Of a stretch of 12,420 bases of DNA, positions 1 to 7,182 are shown in pieces. The stretch is from Bryobacterales bacterium (GTDB lineage Bacteria > Acidobacteriota > Terriglobia > Bryobacterales > Bryobacteraceae): positions 5,453 to 17,872 of the forward strand of contig PKZC01000296.1 of NCBI GenBank assembly GCA_003132905.1. The letters run 5' to 3'. The notes under the pieces were generated by a model. The model worked only from the letters and a program-made list of their open reading frames with translations, was not told where the DNA came from and did no database searches. Every line of letters begins with the position of its first letter. Position 1 is the stretch's first letter. A program made the position numbers and the translations under genes.

Positions 1-1
1 T

Positions 2-1108
2 CATGCCGGCGGACCCTGCATAACCTTGCTGTTGCCGCCTTATCGGCCCGGCGAAGCCAGTGAGACGGCCGCAGCCCTGCTGAAAGTAGAGCTTCAACAA
101 TCCAAAAAGGATCTATCCGCTCGCAAAATTGCCGAGCCTTTGATTGCCACGTTGCTCGAGCCGCTGTACCAGTTGTCGGAAAATAGAAGCTCGCTGCCTG
201 GCTCAGACTTGGATCGGGTGATCTTTCGCTCGCAGGGCATCTTTCAGCAATTTGCGCTGCCCATACCCGCAACCCCCGCGCGTCCGTGCACCGTCGGCGA
301 TTGCTTCTGGATTCGTCCAATGCTTACGTCGCTCGCTCTACCGGAGCACGTTTACGTTCTCGAAATCACGAAGAAAGCCGCGACGCTCTTGGACTGCGGT
401 TTTACCGAAGTTAACCGCGTGGAGTTTCCCAAGGGGACGCCAGAAACACTGTATGATGCTCTGGGCTTTAAACCGCCGGATCACGAACTTGTAAACCGGT
501 CGTCTGCCGGTCCCTCCAACGGCACGATGCGCGGGGTGCAATTTGGAACTGGTTCGGAGCGGGAAACCCAGCATGCCTACCTCCATGACTTCTATCGAGC
601 CATTGACCGGGGCGTGAAAGAACTTCTCCACTCGAGCCAAGCTCCCTTGATTCTCGCCGGAGTGGGCGAAGACGTAGCAATCTACCGTGCCATCAACACT
701 TATTCGAATCTGCTGGAACAAGGTATTCAAGGAAGTCCCGGCGCCGAAATGACACCTGCGCGAATTCTGCGCAATGTTCACGACATCACCTTGTTCGACT
801 TTCAGCGTCGAGTGGCGCTAGAGATGTCCAAATCGAAGGAACGCCTGTCGCCGGCGCGATTCTCCACTGATCTGGAAAGCATTTTGCGGGCAGCGGCAGA
901 AGGCCGCGTGAGCGATCTCTATCTGGATGAGAACGTCCAGCGGATGGGAAACTTTGACGGCAAGCGTTTCGGCGGCCGAGCCAATTGGCAAGACGAAGAT
1001 CTCATGAACGTTGCCGCTGTGGAGACTCTACTGCGCGGCGGCGCGGTCTACTCACTGCCTAGCCACCTGATGACCGGCGCCGTGGCGGCCGCAGCGTTTC
1101 GATATTAG
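2..1108 (+). CDS. baeRF-family (eRF1-like) protein, 5'-truncated by window edge
   Basis: The reading frame is open from the first full codon at base 2, so the true start lies outside the window; 368 residues are visible. The visible start matches the N-terminal beta strand of bacterial archaeo-eukaryotic release factor (baeRF) proteins (ITLLLPPYRPGE). The C-terminus carries the conserved block around WQDEDLMNVAAVETLLRGG, followed by SLPSHLMTGAVAAAAFRY, as in the eL30-like last domain of these proteins. Family knowledge: baeRF proteins are distant homologues of eRF1/Pelota and are thought to act on ribosomes or stress-related translation, but their biochemistry is largely unproven. I see no GGQ motif. 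Only 12 bases separate its stop from the Usp gene, so the two are probably cotranscribed. A TTG at base 26 could be read as a start, but homology extends upstream of it. The family is fairly sure, the subfamily (perhaps family 3) is not. Confidence 0.8.
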   Translation, partial: HAGGPCITLLLPPYRPGEASETAAALLKVELQQSKKDLSARKIAEPLIATLLEPLYQLSENRSSLPGSDLDRVIFRSQGIFQQFALPIPATPARPCTVGDCFWIRPMLTSLALPEHVYVLEITKKAATLLDCGFTEVNRVEFPKGTPETLYDALGFKPPDHELVNRSSAGPSNGTMRGVQFGTGSERETQHAYLHDFYRAIDRGVKELLHSSQAPLILAGVGEDVAIYRAINTYSNLLEQGIQGSPGAEMTPARILRNVHDITLFDFQRRVALEMSKSKERLSPARFSTDLESILRAAAEGRVSDLYLDENVQRMGNFDGKRFGGRANWQDEDLMNVAAVETLLRGGAVYSLPSHLMTGAVAAAAFRY

Positions 1109-1120
1109 GAGGCAGGACCA

Positions 1121-1984
1121 ATGAAGATTCTGGTTGCAGTGGATTCGTCCGAAGCGAGTGCAATTGCAGCTTGCGAAGCAGCAGGCCGGCTATGGGCCGC
1201 CGGAACTTCCGTACACGTGATGAGCGTGGTCCCACCATTGTATGACTGGAGTACGCCGGAGCTTGAAATGGCGCTTCAGCAGTCCAGCGAGCAGACGGTG
1301 CAATGCGCCGCTGAGCATTTCGTACAAGCTGGGCTGGAGACCACCACGGCAGTGCTGATGGGCGATCCTACGACGGTCATAGTGGACGAAGCGGCGGAGC
1401 GCCACGCCGACTTTGTGGTCGTCGGGTCCCATAATTCGAGCGGCGTCATGCAGTTCTTGTTGGGCAGTGTTGCTCGATCGGTTGCGCATCTGGCAACCTG
1501 CTCGGTGGAGATCGTACGGAGGCGACCCGGTTCCGCGCCACTCCGAATCCTATTGGCTACCGATGGCTCGGACTGCTCGAAAGCGGCGGCGCGATCTGTC
1601 GCACAGCGCCCATGGCCGGCCGGAACCAAATTCCGAATCCTGAGCGTCATAGAACCGTCGGCGCCGATGCTTCCGACGTCTTACTTCAGCGCGGAAATGA
1701 TGGAGGAACTGCGCGGCAAAGACATGCAGCGAGCGCAGGCAGCGATTGCTGCCGCGGAGGGAATCTTGTGTGGCGCCGGTCTTGAGGCTACCAGTACGGT
1801 GGCGGTGCCGTCCGCTACGCCCAAAGAGTTAATCCTGAGCGAAGCTGCGGAATGGGATGCGAACCTGATCGTGGTCGGCTCTCATGGCAGGCGCGGAGTA
1901 AACCGGTTGCTGCTGGGAAGCGTCTCCGAGGCGGTTGCATTGCACGCCAACTGTTCGGTCGAAATCGTCCGCCGTCCCAGCTAA
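1121..1984 (+). CDS. Tandem-domain universal stress protein (UspA family)
   Basis: The 287-residue protein has two Usp domains, about residues 1-135 and 140-285, each opening with a beta strand and acidic residue (KILVAVDSS, RILLATDGS). The second domain has an intact nucleotide-binding signature G-2x-G-9x-G-S (G253, G256, G266, S267). The first has asparagine at the second glycine position (G102, N105, G115, S116), so its ATP binding may be altered. Tandem Usps such as mycobacterial Rv2623 bind ATP and restrain growth under hypoxia or stress; that this one does so is inference. The start is well supported: AGGAGG lies 8 bases upstream of the ATG. It follows the baeRF gene by 12 bases and precedes the MepK-like gene by 26 bases, consistent with one operon. 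It is predicted cytoplasmic, with no signal peptide. Confidence 0.93.
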   Translation: MKILVAVDSSEASAIAACEAAGRLWAAGTSVHVMSVVPPLYDWSTPELEMALQQSSEQTVQCAAEHFVQAGLETTTAVLMGDPTTVIVDEAAERHADFVVVGSHNSSGVMQFLLGSVARSVAHLATCSVEIVRRRPGSAPLRILLATDGSDCSKAAARSVAQRPWPAGTKFRILSVIEPSAPMLPTSYFSAEMMEELRGKDMQRAQAAIAAAEGILCGAGLEATSTVAVPSATPKELILSEAAEWDANLIVVGSHGRRGVNRLLLGSVSEAVALHANCSVEIVRRPS

Positions 1985-2010
1985 AGAACGAAACACAGTA
2001 CCATTAACAC

Positions 2011-2532
2011 ATGCGTGGATTGCTGTGTTTATCCAGCCTTATGCTCGGCCTGGCCGTATTTGCACAAGGCGCGGACTTGGGAGCTACAGCGCACCAGTTG
2101 CGGCTGTTCCATACCCACACTGGCGAGCGGCTGGACGTGGTCTACCGGGTGGGCGATCAGTACATTCCGGAAGCTCTCGACAAGCTGGATCACTTTCTGC
2201 GTGATCACCGCACCGGCGATATCCATCATTACGATCCGCGGTTGTTTGATCTGCTCAGCGATTTAACGGCATCAGTGGGGCGCGCTGGCGCTGAACTGCA
2301 CGTAATTTGCGGCTACCGCTCGCCATGGAGTAACGAATTTCTGCGGACTCACACGGTCGGCGTCGCACAGCACAGTCTGCATATGCAAGCAGAGGCCATC
2401 GACATTCGGCTGCCTGGGCTGAATACTTCCGCGTTTCGCGATGCCGCTTTGGCCCTACATCGCGGGGGTGTTGGCTACTACGCCAAATCGGATTTCATTC
2501 ACGTGGACGTAGGTCGCGTGCGACGCTGGTAG
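2011..2532 (+). CDS. mepK: MepK/YcbK-like murein endopeptidase (peptidase M15A, DUF882)
   Basis: The 173-residue protein has a signal peptide (about residues 1-18, MRGLLCLSSLMLGLAVFA) and one M15A/DUF882 domain. The zinc-site pattern is visible as H124-x6-D131 (SLHMQAEAIDIR) and H164-x-D166 (DFIHVDVGRVRRW), with the GYRSPWSN block at 101-108. In E. coli MepK is a periplasmic endopeptidase that cuts mDAP-mDAP (3-3) and also 4-3 peptide crosslinks. The same role is expected here because all diagnostic motifs are present. The length is similar to E. coli MepK. No strong Shine-Dalgarno precedes the ATG, and the gene starts 26 bases after the Usp stop, so it may depend on upstream translation. Its last 38 bases overlap the convergent L,D-transpeptidase gene, which makes the 3-3 bonds this enzyme would cut. 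Confidence 0.88.
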   Translation: MRGLLCLSSLMLGLAVFAQGADLGATAHQLRLFHTHTGERLDVVYRVGDQYIPEALDKLDHFLRDHRTGDIHHYDPRLFDLLSDLTASVGRAGAELHVICGYRSPWSNEFLRTHTVGVAQHSLHMQAEAIDIRLPGLNTSAFRDAALALHRGGVGYYAKSDFIHVDVGRVRRW

Positions 2533-4075
2533 GCTGCCAGCCTGAGTACGGATAGCCGTGGTCCAGCAGTTCTGTGAGCGCGGCGTCATAGCCATAGATG
2601 TCGTCGAAAAAGAACACCTCTTCGTCCGCACGCACTACCGCCGTGCCATACACGATCAGGACGGGGATTGGTTGGTCCAGGTTCACCTGGCGCGACTCCG
2701 CGCCGCGCTCTGCTTCCCGGATGTGATCCATATCCCAGCCCGGCACACCGCGCAACACCCATTGAGCGAGTTCTTCAGGCTGCTCGACGCGGATGCAACC
2801 GTGACTGAAATCGCGGCGCGATCTCAAAAATAAGGATTTTGCCGGCGTGCTGTGCAGGTATACGTTGTACTCGTTGGGAAAGAGAAACTTCACCAGGCCG
2901 AGCGCGTTCTTTTCGCCTGGAACCTGTCGTATGAAGAGCTTGCCGGAACGGAGCTGCGCCAACATAGCCGCGCTCACGGCACGCGTCGATATCAATTGCC
3001 GGCGCGAATCTACGATCTCATAATCGTTTTCGGCAAGGTACGCAGGGTCTTTCACAATCTTCGGCACCAGTTCGGCTCGCTGGATGCTGAGCGGCACGTC
3101 CCAATACGGACGAAAGATCAGGTGCGTCATCTCACTGGAAAACACCGGAGTCTTATGACGATACGCCTTGCCAACCACGACTTTCATCTCTAGTTCCGGC
3201 CGATACTGATCGTCGTAAGCGCGCAGCCTGAATTCGGGGATATTCACGACGATGGGAGGCCGCCCAAAGGAATGCGGAACCCAACGCCAGCGCTCCAGCA
3301 CCAATTCGAGTTGACGAACTCGCTGACTCAGCGGCGTGTTCAATTGTTTCAGCGTCTCTTTGCCGATACGTCCGTCCGGATCAAGGCCATGACGAATCTG
3401 GAATCGCTTCACTCCATCCGGGAGCTCATCGTTCGGCCCAAGATCGCCGACCAAACGCAATAGGCGCTCCACTCTGGGCAAGCCTGGAGGATCCGTATCT
3501 TCTCGCGCGAGCGCAAGATACCGGGCTAGCGCCTTTTGCGCGCGCCAATAGCCTTCAAACGGCGGCTCCAGCCGATTCAAATCTGCAGCGACGTCAGTAG
3601 CGTTTACTAACGCAGCGACGGTCTCTGAAAGGTCGCACTTCTTCTGATCGAAGTGAAGACCAAAAGAAAATACGGCAGGGTCCACCTTGCCCGAAGAAAC
3701 GTCCGAGATATAGCGCATCACAGAAACTGTCAATGCAAGGTCGAAACGAAGGGCGTCGGATTCAGTCCGCAAATCCAACAGCCGCCCGTTCCAACGCGAG
3801 CCGTCATAGTCTTCGGCGTCGAGCCCTTTGAGCGGCGCGTTTTGGAGTGTCTGAATGAGGGCCTGTGCTTGAGGAGTAGCGGAGCGAGCGCGTACCCATG
3901 CCAGCTGATAACCATTCAACTCATAGAACCGTTTTACATCAGGCTGCACGTGCGAGAAATCCGGCCAGCGCAAATCGGACAGGACGCCCGAGTCTACAAG
4001 GTCATGCAACTGCTGATTAGGCGGCGTCGCTCCCGCTCCGATCGCCAGCAGCGCGGATAGGAGCGCCAGGTTCAT
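2495..4075 (-). CDS. ldtD: L,D-transpeptidase, YcbB/LdtD type
   Basis: The 526-residue protein has the LdtD layout: a short hydrophobic N-terminal segment (residues 1-16), an alpha-helical scaffold region, a peptidoglycan-binding domain at about 200-248 (GVKRFQIRHGLDPDGRIG), and a YkuD catalytic domain at about 275-455. The catalytic motif is H408 followed by S424-H-G-C427, with C427 as nucleophile. Family knowledge: these exported enzymes form 3-3 mDAP crosslinks, important in stationary or envelope-stressed cells. E. coli LdtD is longer (about 615 residues). I chose the ATG at 4073-4075 because it forms an ATGA overlap with the stop of the upstream BON gene and places the hydrophobic segment at the N-terminus. 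The frame stays open to 4207, and an ATG at 4144 would add a basic region before the hydrophobic segment, so the start is less certain than the function. The 3' end overlaps the MepK-like gene. Confidence 0.9.
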   Translation of the reverse strand: MNLALLSALLAIGAGATPPNQQLHDLVDSGVLSDLRWPDFSHVQPDVKRFYELNGYQLAWVRARSATPQAQALIQTLQNAPLKGLDAEDYDGSRWNGRLLDLRTESDALRFDLALTVSVMRYISDVSSGKVDPAVFSFGLHFDQKKCDLSETVAALVNATDVAADLNRLEPPFEGYWRAQKALARYLALAREDTDPPGLPRVERLLRLVGDLGPNDELPDGVKRFQIRHGLDPDGRIGKETLKQLNTPLSQRVRQLELVLERWRWVPHSFGRPPIVVNIPEFRLRAYDDQYRPELEMKVVVGKAYRHKTPVFSSEMTHLIFRPYWDVPLSIQRAELVPKIVKDPAYLAENDYEIVDSRRQLISTRAVSAAMLAQLRSGKLFIRQVPGEKNALGLVKFLFPNEYNVYLHSTPAKSLFLRSRRDFSHGCIRVEQPEELAQWVLRGVPGWDMDHIREAERGAESRQVNLDQPIPVLIVYGTAVVRADEEVFFFDDIYGYDAALTELLDHGYPYSGWQPTSVARDLRPRE

Positions 4076-4743
4076 GCGTGACTGGCAACCTCGGACTCGA
4101 TGGTGAGATGATTGGAAAGCTCGCGGAGCCCGGGGGCTGACCATACCGCCCGTTCTGCCGCTTCGCGCTGGGCCAGCGAACCGACGCAGCCCCATAGGCG
4201 GGCACAATCGCCTTCCACTTCGATAACAACCCTGTGGGCGTCCACGTCCGCGCAGCGTCCGAGCGCGGCTTCGATTTGGTTCTTCAGCTCAAGCGCGGGA
4301 ACCGCAGGCCGCACCTCAATCAGATTGGTGACGCCGATCACGCCCGTTAAATCGCCAACCGCATCTTCGGCAGCCTTCTTCTGGAATCTACGTTCCACTG
4401 CTCCTTCGAGCACGATCCAGCCTCGAGTGACGCTCACAGAAATGCGTTCGTGTGGAACCAGCGCATTCCAGGCAAGCACATTGGCGGCTGCCCAGGCGAT
4501 GTCGGCATCGGTGCGTTCCCCTGACCCAATGGTTTGCACTTTCAGTTGGCTGCTAACGGCTTTGACACCTCGTACTCGTTCGGCGGCGCGCTCGGCTGCA
4601 CGTTTGGACGCGTAGCTGTCCACCAGACCGCTGAGCGTGACGATGCCGTCCTTGACGCCTACGCCGATCTCGGTGGAACGAACCGCCGGCTCCCAGTCCA
4701 ATTCCCGAATTACATCTTCCTGTACTGACTTGTCTTGGAACAT
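4072..4743 (-). CDS. Triple BON-domain protein
   Basis: The 223-residue protein consists of three BON domains, about residues 4-71, 78-145 and 151-217. Each has the alpha-beta pattern with a central strand-turn-strand ending in a small-residue glycine turn (VKDGIVTLSGLV, VTRGWIVLEGAV, VEGDCARLWGCV). BON domains are thought to bind phospholipid or other hydrophobic surfaces and are found in OsmY-type stress proteins and secretins. Unlike OsmY, no signal peptide is visible, so a cytoplasmic or membrane-associated site is likely. The start at 4743 is chosen because GGAGG sits 6 bases upstream; the frame is open 13 codons further but without a ribosome site. The last four bases overlap the ldtD start as ATGA, implying translational coupling. 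The third domain is more divergent and contains two cysteines in the central strand region. Confidence 0.88.
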   Translation of the reverse strand: MFQDKSVQEDVIRELDWEPAVRSTEIGVGVKDGIVTLSGLVDSYASKRAAERAAERVRGVKAVSSQLKVQTIGSGERTDADIAWAAANVLAWNALVPHERISVSVTRGWIVLEGAVERRFQKKAAEDAVGDLTGVIGVTNLIEVRPAVPALELKNQIEAALGRCADVDAHRVVIEVEGDCARLWGCVGSLAQREAAERAVWSAPGLRELSNHLTIESEVASHA

Positions 4744-4843
4744 ATGGCGCCTCCACTCATCAGGGAGCACGCGCGGGGCCAAAGACGACGCTACTTACTT
4801 AGCCTGATTCGATCCGTTTTTTGGACAATTCGTCGCGACCGGA

Positions 4844-4859
4844 TGGCAGCCCAATTGCA
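4844..4859 (+). promoter_or_regulatory. Candidate sigma-54 (-24/-12) promoter for the CBS-domain gene
   Basis: TGGCAGCCCAATTGCA matches the RpoN consensus TGGCACG-N4-TTGCW at TGGCA and TTGCA, with exact GG-to-GC spacing. Taking the C of TTGC as -12, transcription would start near 4870. That leaves a leader of about 38 bases that holds the AAAGGAGG ribosome site (4894-4901). It is the best match of this kind in the window and lies in the 164-base divergent gap between the BON and CBS genes. Confidence 0.5.
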
Positions 4860-4907
4860 CACTGCATCGTAGTTTGACAAGCCTGAACATTAGAAAGGAG
4901 GCATCCG

Positions 4908-5369
4908 ATGAAAGTTCGCGAAGTCATGACGAAGAATGCGAGTTTCTGTGGACCGGAAGCGACACTCGAGGAAGCGTCCCTTCTGATGCAGAAGAAGAAC
5001 TGCGGGTTTCTTCCCGTGGTTGGCGACGGCGGCAACGTGATTGGCGTTGTTACGGACCGCGATATGTGCATCGCGCTGGGCACTCGCAATCGCAAGCCGT
5101 CCGACCTGCGTGTGTGGGACGTCATGCCCCGCAAGCTCTTCACGTGCATGGAGGGCGACGATGTTCATTGCGCTCTGAAGACGCTACGCGATGCGAAAAT
5201 CCGGCGGCTTCCCGTCATCGACCGCGACGGCTCGCTGGTTGGAGTTCTCTCAATCGATGACATCGTGCTTCATGCGCGAGAACAACTTGTTCGCAAGGAC
5301 ATTTCCTACGTGGATGTCGAGAATACGTACAAGGCCATTCGCGGCCGGCCGGTTCTCGCCGCCCAATAA
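4908..5369 (+). CDS. Two-CBS-domain protein (Hrp1-like)
   Basis: The 153-residue protein is almost entirely a CBS pair, CBS1 about residues 7-60 and CBS2 about 70-125. Typical landmarks are the VMT and VMP starts, GFLPVV/RRLPVI strands and the GVVTDRD and GVLSIDD turns. CBS pairs form a Bateman module that binds adenosyl ligands such as AMP, ATP or S-adenosylmethionine. No catalytic or membrane domain is attached, so it is probably a stand-alone ligand sensor. Its size and architecture resemble mycobacterial Hrp1 (Rv2626c), a hypoxia-induced DosR-regulon protein. The start is firm: AAAGGAGG ends 6 bases before the ATG. It appears monocistronic, with a sigma-54-like promoter upstream and a strong terminator 2 bases after its stop. 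Target or partner is unknown. Confidence 0.92.
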   Translation: MKVREVMTKNASFCGPEATLEEASLLMQKKNCGFLPVVGDGGNVIGVVTDRDMCIALGTRNRKPSDLRVWDVMPRKLFTCMEGDDVHCALKTLRDAKIRRLPVIDRDGSLVGVLSIDDIVLHAREQLVRKDISYVDVENTYKAIRGRPVLAAQ

Positions 5370-5371
5370 AC

Positions 5372-5394
5372 AAGGGGCGTCGTACACGCCCCTT
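5372..5394. terminator. Bidirectional intrinsic terminator between CBS and Hsp20 genes
   Basis: AAGGGGCGT (5372-5380) pairs perfectly with ACGCCCCTT (5386-5394), giving a 9-bp GC-rich stem and a 5-base loop. T residues follow on the plus strand (TTTT at 5393-5396). On the minus strand the stem is followed by TGTTTATT. It starts 2 bases after the CBS stop and lies 22 bases beyond the Hsp20 stop, so it can end both convergent transcripts. Confidence 0.8.
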
Positions 5395-5416
5395 TTAACT
5401 AAACCCGCTGGTTCTG

Positions 5417-5929
5417 TTACGCCGCTACGGCAATCTTCTTGCCGGTTTCCTGCTTCTCTTCTTTCTTCTTGGGAGCGATCACAGTCAACATGCCGTTTTC
5501 GACCTTCGCGGTGACAGCATCAATCTCAATCGGCGTCGCGAGAGCAAATCGCCGATAGAGCGACTTGCTGCCGAATTCGCTGCTGGAAACGCCTTCTTCG
5601 GTCTTCTCTTCCCGTTTCTCCGCCTCGCCTTGAATCAGGATTTCGGTTGGCTGCACCGTGATACTCAGATTTTTGGCTTCAAAGCCCGGAACACCGGCCT
5701 TGATCTCGAACTCAGCCTCGGTCTCAAGAAGCTCAACCTGCGGCACCCAGAACAGATCGTGTTCGGCTCGGACCCAGTCTTCCTGGTCGAATCCCGGCGC
5801 TCCGCCTCTCCGCTCGAACAATTCGAAAGCTCTCTTTCGAATCTTGTCAAACGTAGCTTTCAGTTCTTCCAAAAGCGGCGCCACGGCCGGTCTATTGTCT
5901 TCTACTTTCTGAACCGTAACATTTGCCAC
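5417..5929 (-). CDS. Small heat shock protein, Hsp20/alpha-crystallin family
   Basis: The 170-residue protein has a helical N-terminal arm (residues 1-60) and an alpha-crystallin domain at about 62-153 (starting WVPQVELLETEAEFEI, with GVPGFEAKNL). The signature ENGMLTV is at 144-150, and there is a possible C-terminal I-x-V anchor at I166-A-V168 just before the end. Such proteins are ATP-independent holdases that form oligomers and keep unfolding proteins soluble. I chose the GTG at 5927-5929 because AAAGGAG lies 9 bases upstream; an ATG four bases nearer the ribosome site is in another frame. The gene overlaps the end of the alcohol dehydrogenase gene by 38 bases and its ribosome site lies inside that gene, so translation is probably coupled. 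HspX (Rv2031c) of the DosR regulon belongs to the same family. Confidence 0.9.
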   Translation of the reverse strand: MANVTVQKVEDNRPAVAPLLEELKATFDKIRKRAFELFERRGGAPGFDQEDWVRAEHDLFWVPQVELLETEAEFEIKAGVPGFEAKNLSITVQPTEILIQGEAEKREEKTEEGVSSSEFGSKSLYRRFALATPIEIDAVTAKVENGMLTVIAPKKKEEKQETGKKIAVAA

Positions 5930-7055
5930 AGCATTTATCTCCTTTGCTTTTGATAGACGATACTCTGATCCCGATCGCCAGCACACCGGGGTCGTGCGAT
6001 TCGAGCAGCTGGTAAGCTTCTTTGATCTCCGACAGCGGGTAAAAGTGCGTCAACAGCGGGGTCAAATCGATGCGATGCGCCGTCACCAGGCGCATCAAAC
6101 GCTGCATTCGCTCCTTGCCGCCGGGGCAAAGCGTGGTGACAATCGTTTGATCGCCCAAGCCGGCACGCAGCGCCTCCAGAGGTAGAGTTAAGTGTCCTGA
6201 ATAGACGCCGACGCTCGACAGCCTGCCGCCGGGCCGGAGAGCGCGCAAGGCGTTCTCGAAGGTATCTTGTGTGCCAAGCGCTTCGATCGCCACATCCACT
6301 CCCCGGCCCTCGGTAACTTCTCGAATTTCTTCGAGCGGATTCCCCTCCGCCAGTATTACGGAGGTCGCGCCAAACCTCTGCGACATCTTCAAGCGGCTCG
6401 GATCCGAATCAATCGCGATAATTTCGGAAGCCCCCATCAGCCGAGCGCCGAGCGTGGCACAAAGGCCTATGGGCCCTTGCGCGAAGACCGCCACTGTGTC
6501 CCCTAAGCGGACTTTCCCACGCTCGGCGGCAGCGAACCCCGTGGAAGCAATATCGGCTAGCAAAATCACCTGTTCGTCGGAGAGGGCCTCGGGAATCACA
6601 GCCAGGTTTGCCTGGGCATTGGGTATCAAGGCATACTCCGCCTGTACTCCGTCCATCGTATTTCCGAGGCGCCAACCACCGAGCGGACCACCACACTGAG
6701 ACCCGTCACCGCTCAAGCAGGCCTCACACTGTCCGCAAGGTGTAATCGCCCCAATGAGCACGCGCTGGCCAATCGAATAACCCGTGACTCCCACGCCCAG
6801 TTCGTGGATGACTCCCACTGCCTCATGGCCGAGCGTCAAGCCCGGTTGCACCGGATACTCTCCGCGCACGATATGAACGTCGGTCCCGCAGATCGTTGTG
6901 AGCCTTACTTGGATCACAGCCTCCCCTGGGCCTGCGGTTGGAATCGGCTTCTGTTCCAAGCAAAATTCCCCGGGCCGCCGGAAAACGTTCGCCTGCATTA
7001 AACCGCAAGGAAGTTCTACGGGCGTTTTTTTATCGGCCATGAGGGCAAAGGGCAT
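5892..7055 (-). CDS. Zinc-dependent alcohol dehydrogenase (MDR superfamily)
   Basis: The 387-residue medium-chain dehydrogenase carries the catalytic zinc ligands C56, H77 and probably D168, with the GHEAVG signature at 76-81. It also has a complete structural zinc loop (C107, C110, C113, C121). The Rossmann fold has a glycine motif AQGPIGL (192-198) and an acidic D216 after the second strand, favouring NAD over NADP. It should interconvert an alcohol and an aldehyde or ketone; the substrate cannot be read from sequence. I chose the ATG at 7053-7055, which has AAGGAG 9 bases upstream. A GTG at 7079 is also in frame but lies at or before the predicted transcription start. The last 20 residues or so, including CCGKC, extend past the usual fold and are encoded across the Hsp20 ribosome site and start. 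It is probably the first gene of an adh-hsp20 operon. Confidence 0.9.
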   Translation of the reverse strand: MPFALMADKKTPVELPCGLMQANVFRRPGEFCLEQKPIPTAGPGEAVIQVRLTTICGTDVHIVRGEYPVQPGLTLGHEAVGVIHELGVGVTGYSIGQRVLIGAITPCGQCEACLSGDGSQCGGPLGGWRLGNTMDGVQAEYALIPNAQANLAVIPEALSDEQVILLADIASTGFAAAERGKVRLGDTVAVFAQGPIGLCATLGARLMGASEIIAIDSDPSRLKMSQRFGATSVILAEGNPLEEIREVTEGRGVDVAIEALGTQDTFENALRALRPGGRLSSVGVYSGHLTLPLEALRAGLGDQTIVTTLCPGGKERMQRLMRLVTAHRIDLTPLLTHFYPLSEIKEAYQLLESHDPGVLAIGIRVSSIKSKGDKCCGKCYGSESRRQ

Positions 7056-7088
7056 CTGCGCACTCTCCTTTTGAATCACGTTTCAAAG

Positions 7089-7104
7089 TGCAATTGATGC
7101 ACCA
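7089..7104 (-). promoter_or_regulatory. Candidate sigma-54 promoter for the adh-hsp20 operon
   Basis: Read on the minus strand, TGGTGCATCAATTGCA has TGG-N8-TTGCA, the RpoN -24/-12 spacing, with weaker agreement between the two elements. The predicted start is near 7078, giving a 23-base leader that holds the AAGGAG ribosome site of the dehydrogenase gene. Confidence 0.45.
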
Positions 7105-7129
7105 GTCTTTTCTTGGGAAACCAATCGTT

Positions 7130-7143
7130 AGTCCTTGTGGACT
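7130..7143. repeat. Short inverted repeat upstream of the adh promoter
   Basis: AGTCC (7130-7134) and GGACT (7139-7143) form a 5-bp perfect inverted repeat around TTGT. It lies 26 bases upstream of the sigma-54-like element and 40 bases past the pyruvate kinase-like stop. It lacks a T-run, so a terminator is unlikely; it might be an operator or chance. Confidence 0.2.
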
Positions 7144-7182
7144 GTGTACTATCGCTCAGCTATTGGGCGTTGTTGCTCAGAA

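Noticed and set aside
2558..4060. Several plus-strand frames of 60-135 codons across this stretch
   Set aside because: They lie antisense to the L,D-transpeptidase gene, have no recognisable family and no ribosome sites; they are shadows of the real gene.
7151..7180. Direct repeat GCTCAG (two copies, 24 bases apart) after the pyruvate kinase-like gene
   Set aside because: Six-base repeats are common by chance, and they are direct rather than inverted, so no terminator forms.
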